Part shown: one piece after another, positions 12,801 through 16,000 of the stretch | How the letters are laid out: each line of letters opens with the position of its first letter | Numbering within the stretch: position 1 is the stretch's first letter | Origin: Methylacidiphilaceae bacterium UBA1321 | Lineage (GTDB): Bacteria; Verrucomicrobiota; Verrucomicrobiia; Methylacidiphilales; UBA1321 | DNA length: 16,000 nucleotides | Assembly (NCBI GenBank): GCA_002306945.1 | Contig: DBTH01000280.1 | Span: 1-16,000, forward strand | Direction of reading: 5' to 3' | The notes under the pieces: generated by a model | Database searches by the model: none | The model's input: only the letters and a program-made list of their open reading frames with translations | What the model was told of the DNA's origin: nothing | Made by a program: the position numbers and the translations under genes

Positions 12801-15197
12801 CTAACCGAGAATGACGACGACATCGTTGTGCGTTTCGAGCAGCGAATCGGGAAGGAGATTGCCGGGGAGGGCCTTTCCATTGAGGGTGAGCGAGGCAACT
12901 CCGGATTCGACGCCGTGTGGATTTTCGATGCGGATATTCACGTCCTTGCCGCGGAACCGGCGGTAGACTTCGACTTGCTTCCACGTTTTCGGAAAACAGG
13001 GATTGAGGCGCAGTCCGTCGTAATCGGGTTGGATGCCGAGGATGGCGTGGGTGGCCGCGTAGTAGCTCCACGAGGCGGTGCCGGAAAGCCACGGGACGCG
13101 GGAGTTGCCGAACTTGGGGCCGGGCGCGCTGAAGGTGGATTGGCAGTGGACGTAGGGTTCGATCTGGCGGATTTCGGCGCGGGTGTTGTAGGCCGAAGGC
13201 ATGTAGGCGCGGTAGTAGTTGTAGGCTTGTTCACCGCGACCGAGGAGGGTTTCGGCGATGACGAGCCAGCCTTGCGTGTGGCAGAAGATCGCGCCGTTTT
13301 CCTTCATGCCGGGATTGAAGAGAACCGCGACGGCGACATGCACGGGGGTTTTTTCAAAGAACGGCGCGCAGAGTTTGACGCCGTATTCGGTGGCGAGGAG
13401 TTTGTGGACGGAATCGAGTGCCGTGCGGGCTTGTCCGGGGGTGGCGGCTCCGCTGATAACCGACCAGGGTTGCGGTTCGAGAAAGATTTTGCCTTCGCGG
13501 TTGTCGTTGCTGCCGACCTTGGTCTTGCCGTCTTCGCAATAGCCGCGCACCCACCATTGACCGTCCCAGGCGTGTTTTTGAATGGCGGTGTTGAGAGTGG
13601 CGAGTTGTCCTTCCGCCCAGGCGGCTTCGTCGGCGCGCTGGAGGACGTGGGCGATCTCGGCGTAGGTCTTGAGGCCGTAATAGAGTTGGAACGTGACGAA
13701 GACGCTTTCGCCGTGGTAGCCGAGGCCGATGCAATCGTTCCAGTCTGCGGCCAGCGTGCAGGGCAGTCCGTGTTTGCCGCTGCGGGTGATATTGAATTCG
13801 AGTGCTCGGCGGAGATGGTCGAGGATGGTGCCTTCGCTCTTGTCCGCATAGGGCAGGACTTTGTCGTAGAAGGCGAGGTTGCCGGTTTCCTTGACGTAGG
13901 CGGGGACGGTGTTGAAGAGCCAGAGGCAATCGTCGGAGCGGTATTCCTTATCGGGGAGGACTTCCTGTTTGCCGGGTTGGTGGGAGAAGGGTTTCACGAG
14001 GGGCATCGCGCCGCCGTGGGAGAATTGGCCGGTGAGCATCAGTTCGAGCCGCTCGCGGGCCACTTCGGGAATCGACGGGAGCACACCTAGAATGTCTTGA
14101 ACGGTGTCGCGGAAACCGAGGCCGTCGCGTTCGCCGTTGTAGATGAGACTGGCGGCGCGTGACCAGGCATAGGTGATCTGGCAGTTGTAGGCGTTCCAGA
14201 CGTTGACCATGCTGTCGAATTCGGCGTCGGGCGTGCGGGCGATGAGTGAGCCGAGGCGCAGGTGCCAATAGCTTTTGACCTCGTCGAGCGCACTGCGAAC
14301 TTGCGCAGCGGTGCCGAGTTCGGCGACGGCCTGGCGTCCGGCGGTTTCGGCACGGCCGATGCCGAGGAGAATGTGGAGTTCCTTTTCTTCGCCGGGAGCG
14401 AGTTCGATGTCGCTCTGGACGGAACCGCAGGCGTTGTCGCCATAGGCATTGGAATTGGAACAGGTGCCGTTCTTTACCGCATCGGGCTTGCTGTAATCGC
14501 CGTAGGCTCCGAGGAATTTGTCCCGGTCGGTGTCGTAGGCGGTCAAGGGAGAGCCGACCAGCGCAAAAAAATTGTCGCGGCGCAGGCCGTTGTCGTGGAC
14601 GATCTCGGTATTCTCCGGCATGTGGACGAGATCGGCGATGTCGAGGATGCCGTCGACCGATTTGCCCTGAACGAGAAACAGGGTGTATTGCAGATTCACG
14701 AGATCCTGCGAGGTGTGCCAGTTGTTGGCGAATTCGCAGTAGGTGAAGACGGAAAGTTTGCGCGGGCGGGAGGAAGTGTTTTTGATCTTGAGCGCCCAGC
14801 ACTCGTAGGTCTTGCCGAGCGGAACGAAATAGGTTGCCTCGGAGTGAATGCCGGAATAATCGGAAGAGATGACGCTGTAGCCGGTGCCATGGCGGCAAAC
14901 GCTTTTGTATTGGGAAAGATCCTTGCCGACCGGTTGCCACGAGGCCGACCAGTAATCGCCCGAGTCGCGGTCGCGCAGGTAGAAATAACGGCCCGGCTGA
15001 TCCATTGGAATCGCGTTGAAACGCAGGCGCATGAAACGGCCTTGCGCGCCCGATTTATAGAAGCTGTAGCCGCCCGCGTTGTTGGTGATGATTGCGCCGT
15101 AAACGGTGGAACCGAGATAGTTGCTCCACGACTTGGGTGTGTCGGGGCGGTCGATGATGTATTCCTTGTTCGCGTCGTCGAAATGGCCGTATTGCAT
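12801..15197 (-). CDS. GH94 disaccharide phosphorylase (cellobiose / diacetylchitobiose phosphorylase-like)
   Basis: A 798-residue cytoplasmic enzyme of full GH94 length. It should split a beta-linked disaccharide with phosphate, releasing sugar 1-phosphate. N-terminal beta-sandwich: MQYGHFDDANKEYIIDRPDT, NYLGS, NNAGGYSFYKS, YFYLRDRDSGDYWSASWQPV. The (alpha/alpha)6 catalytic part includes GFRDTVQD (361-368) and the general-acid block ADWNDCIGLG, with D488 as predicted acid; GMKENGAIFCH (630-640) lines the pocket. The DRDSGDYWS stretch, the CSN...CGS block near 246-259 and the C-terminus ending VVVILG resemble diacetylchitobiose phosphorylases more than cellobiose phosphorylases, but the acceptor specificity is not decided. 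No Shine-Dalgarno precedes ATG 15197 (C-rich leader). There is no signal peptide. No transporter or sugar kinase is adjacent. Confidence 0.93.
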   Translation of the reverse strand: MQYGHFDDANKEYIIDRPDTPKSWSNYLGSTVYGAIITNNAGGYSFYKSGAQGRFMRLRFNAIPMDQPGRYFYLRDRDSGDYWSASWQPVGKDLSQYKSVCRHGTGYSVISSDYSGIHSEATYFVPLGKTYECWALKIKNTSSRPRKLSVFTYCEFANNWHTSQDLVNLQYTLFLVQGKSVDGILDIADLVHMPENTEIVHDNGLRRDNFFALVGSPLTAYDTDRDKFLGAYGDYSKPDAVKNGTCSNSNAYGDNACGSVQSDIELAPGEEKELHILLGIGRAETAGRQAVAELGTAAQVRSALDEVKSYWHLRLGSLIARTPDAEFDSMVNVWNAYNCQITYAWSRAASLIYNGERDGLGFRDTVQDILGVLPSIPEVARERLELMLTGQFSHGGAMPLVKPFSHQPGKQEVLPDKEYRSDDCLWLFNTVPAYVKETGNLAFYDKVLPYADKSEGTILDHLRRALEFNITRSGKHGLPCTLAADWNDCIGLGYHGESVFVTFQLYYGLKTYAEIAHVLQRADEAAWAEGQLATLNTAIQKHAWDGQWWVRGYCEDGKTKVGSNDNREGKIFLEPQPWSVISGAATPGQARTALDSVHKLLATEYGVKLCAPFFEKTPVHVAVAVLFNPGMKENGAIFCHTQGWLVIAETLLGRGEQAYNYYRAYMPSAYNTRAEIRQIEPYVHCQSTFSAPGPKFGNSRVPWLSGTASWSYYAATHAILGIQPDYDGLRLNPCFPKTWKQVEVYRRFRGKDVNIRIENPHGVESGVASLTLNGKALPGNLLPDSLLETHNDVVVILG

Positions 15198-15259
15198 GGG
15201 GTGGGAAGGGTTGGGGTTGTGGGCGAGAGGTGGGTGAGCCGTGCGGACGGTTGTGTGAA

Positions 15260-15275
15260 CCGATCCGAAATCGGA
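15260..15275. promoter_or_regulatory. Palindrome upstream of the GH94 gene
   Basis: TCCGA-AA-TCGGA (15264-15275) is a perfect 12-bp palindrome, overlapping CCGAT ... ATCGG (15260-15274), about 63-78 bp before the GH94 start. It could be an operator. No firm -35/-10 pair is seen in the 170-nt gap 15198-15367. Confidence 0.25.
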
Positions 15276-15367
15276 GCGTCAGAATATCATCTGTAATGAC
15301 CGCGGCTAGGGACTTTCCTGATCGCAAAAATGCTTTTTTCTGACAGCCGCGCGGTTCTGTGACTTTT

Positions 15368-15859
15368 TCAGCGGTTCAACCACCAGATCAAGGCATTGAG
15401 ATAGAGCGCGAAGGTGCTCCAGAGTGCGTACGGGATCAAAAGCGTTGCAGCTTTTTCATCGATGCGGCGGAAAGCGCGCCAGGTAACGAGAAGGGCGAAC
15501 CAGAGGAGAACCAGATCGGTCAGGGCGACGGCGATCCAGTGCAGCCCAAAGAACAACGGAGTCCACGCCGCATTGAGCGCGAGCTGGATGAAATAGCGGT
15601 TGAGGGCAGGCGTGACGATCATCTCCGAACGCCGTTGCCAGACTCGCCACGCGGAGATGGCGATGAGGACGTAGAGAATGGTCCAGACTGGCGCGAAGAC
15701 AAAATCAGGCGGCGTGCCAACGGGTTTGAGCAAGGTCGGATACCACGTGTGAACCGAATTCGCGGTGAAGATTCCCCCCACTCCGGCCACAACGAAGTTG
15801 ATGAGCAGGAAGACTGCAAGGGAGGTCCACTTGTGTTGGGAGGTGCCGGTGAGGGTCAT
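15368..15859 (-). CDS. tspO: TspO/MBR family membrane protein
   Basis: From ATG 15859 (MTLTGTSQHKW) the product is 163 residues, the usual TspO length, with five transmembrane helices. Family marks are GTPPDFVFAPVWTILYVLIA (W-x-P-P-like and F-x-P-V-W segment), LNAAWTPLFFGLHWIAVALT, and the end PYALWSTFALYLNALIWWLN. TspO proteins bind tetrapyrroles and other hydrophobic ligands and are tied to oxygen, light or stress responses in bacteria. The same frame is open upstream to the window end (first TTG at 15991), but those 44 codons are unlike TspO. No ribosome site precedes the ATG; instead a perfect hairpin abuts it. The GH94 gene follows 170 nt downstream on the same strand. Confidence 0.92.
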   Translation of the reverse strand: MTLTGTSQHKWTSLAVFLLINFVVAGVGGIFTANSVHTWYPTLLKPVGTPPDFVFAPVWTILYVLIAISAWRVWQRRSEMIVTPALNRYFIQLALNAAWTPLFFGLHWIAVALTDLVLLWFALLVTWRAFRRIDEKAATLLIPYALWSTFALYLNALIWWLNR

Positions 15860-15860
15860 G

Positions 15861-15877
15861 GCCGAAGTCGATTCGGC
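15861..15877 (-). promoter_or_regulatory. Hairpin abutting the tspO start codon
   Basis: GCCGAA and TTCGGC form a perfect 6-bp stem with a 5-nt loop, ending one base before ATG 15859. In the mRNA it would occupy the place of the ribosome site. Confidence 0.3.
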
Positions 15878-15975
15878 ATAGAGATTGATACGTTTCGAGG
15901 AACCTTGCAATCGGATTAAGGCGGGCTTGTCGCGCACGCCAAACTCATAGGGCTGTGGATGAACTTCTGGAACTG

Positions 15976-15994
15976 AGCCGTAACTATTCAAAAC
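15976..15994 (-). repeat. Right copy of the end-to-end inverted repeat
   Basis: The minus strand reads GTTTTGAATAGTTACGGCT, identical to bases 1-19 of the plus strand. Both copies encode VLNSYG in the frame that continues inward, and they diverge after this point (L-G-N versus S-V-P). Confidence 0.75.
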
Positions 15995-16000
15995 CTCACG

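Larger units (their letters stand above)
15860..16000 (-). other. Open, TspO-phased stretch reaching the window end
   Basis: The minus-strand frame of tspO stays open through this region (REVLNSYGSVPEVHPQ... in reading order) to the window edge. The first eight codons include the repeated sequence at 15976-15994. It may be the tail of another repeat-borne gene joined to tspO, or only leader DNA that happens to lack stops. Confidence 0.3.

Noticed and set aside
12747..14090. 447-codon open frame on the plus strand
   Set aside because: It lies antisense to the GH94 gene, whose motifs are unmistakable. Its composition (Gly, Val, Ala, Glu runs) is the usual mirror of a G+C-rich coding strand, and it has no domain.
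14262..15296. 344-codon open frame on the plus strand
   Set aside because: It too is an antisense mirror of the GH94 gene, with biased composition and no recognisable motif.
1..16000. CRISPR arrays, tRNA/rRNA genes, transposase or integrase genes
   Set aside because: I looked for short regular repeats, tRNA arm motifs and transposase signatures and saw none. The inverted repeat at the ends is not accompanied by a transposase inside the window.

Overview
The window reads as bacterial chromosome with densely packed, ATG-start operons. Signal peptides, an ECF sigma factor operon, CsgG-like envelope proteins, a GYF_2-type membrane protein and a GH94 phosphorylase together would suit a Verrucomicrobiota-like or related environmental Gram-negative. 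That assignment is inference only: no rRNA, tRNA or other phylogenetic marker is present. The first ~1 kb is visibly richer in A+T than the rest.

Layout. (1) 1-861, plus strand: the C-terminal tail of an unidentified protein and a small secreted protein of unknown function. (2) 1050-3994, plus strand: a tightly coupled operon of ECF sigma factor, single-pass membrane protein (putative anti-sigma factor), secreted unknown protein and CsgG-like secreted protein, joined by overlaps of 11, 4 and 4 nt. (3) 4187-7880, plus strand: a very large secreted CsgG-like/repeat protein interrupted by one in-frame TGA (4187-6721 and 6734-7558), followed by the decayed, internally deleted start of a paralogue (7593-7880). 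(4) 7938-9055, plus strand: two overlapping tandem genes for stand-alone cyclic-nucleotide-binding-fold proteins without an output domain. (5) 9070-11242, minus strand: cupin, DUF2249 protein, Crp/Fnr (DNR-like) regulator and class A PAP2 acid phosphatase in one operon, preceded by a perfect FNR/DNR-type box TTGAC-N4-GTCAA. (6) 11325-12425, minus: GYF_2-like multi-pass membrane protein. (7) 12607-12741: a long imperfect inverted repeat of REP/MITE-like character. (8) 12801-15197, minus: GH94 disaccharide phosphorylase. (9) 15368-15859, minus: TspO/MBR family membrane protein.

How the parts may work together. Region 2 looks like a cell-surface signalling cassette whose sigma factor is co-transcribed with its own membrane inhibitor and exported proteins; the larger CsgG-like gene of region 3 shares a fold with the last gene of that operon and may be a partner or target. 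Region 5 looks like an oxygen- or NO-responsive unit that controls itself: the regulator keeps the E-x-x-S-R recognition-helix signature that reads TTGA half-sites, and just such a site lies upstream of its own operon. The GH94 enzyme would phosphorolyse a cytoplasmic beta-linked disaccharide.

The most unusual structural signal is a 19-bp sequence found at base 1 and, inverted, at 15976-15994, in the same reading frame at both ends. The window therefore appears to lie between inverted copies of a longer repeat.
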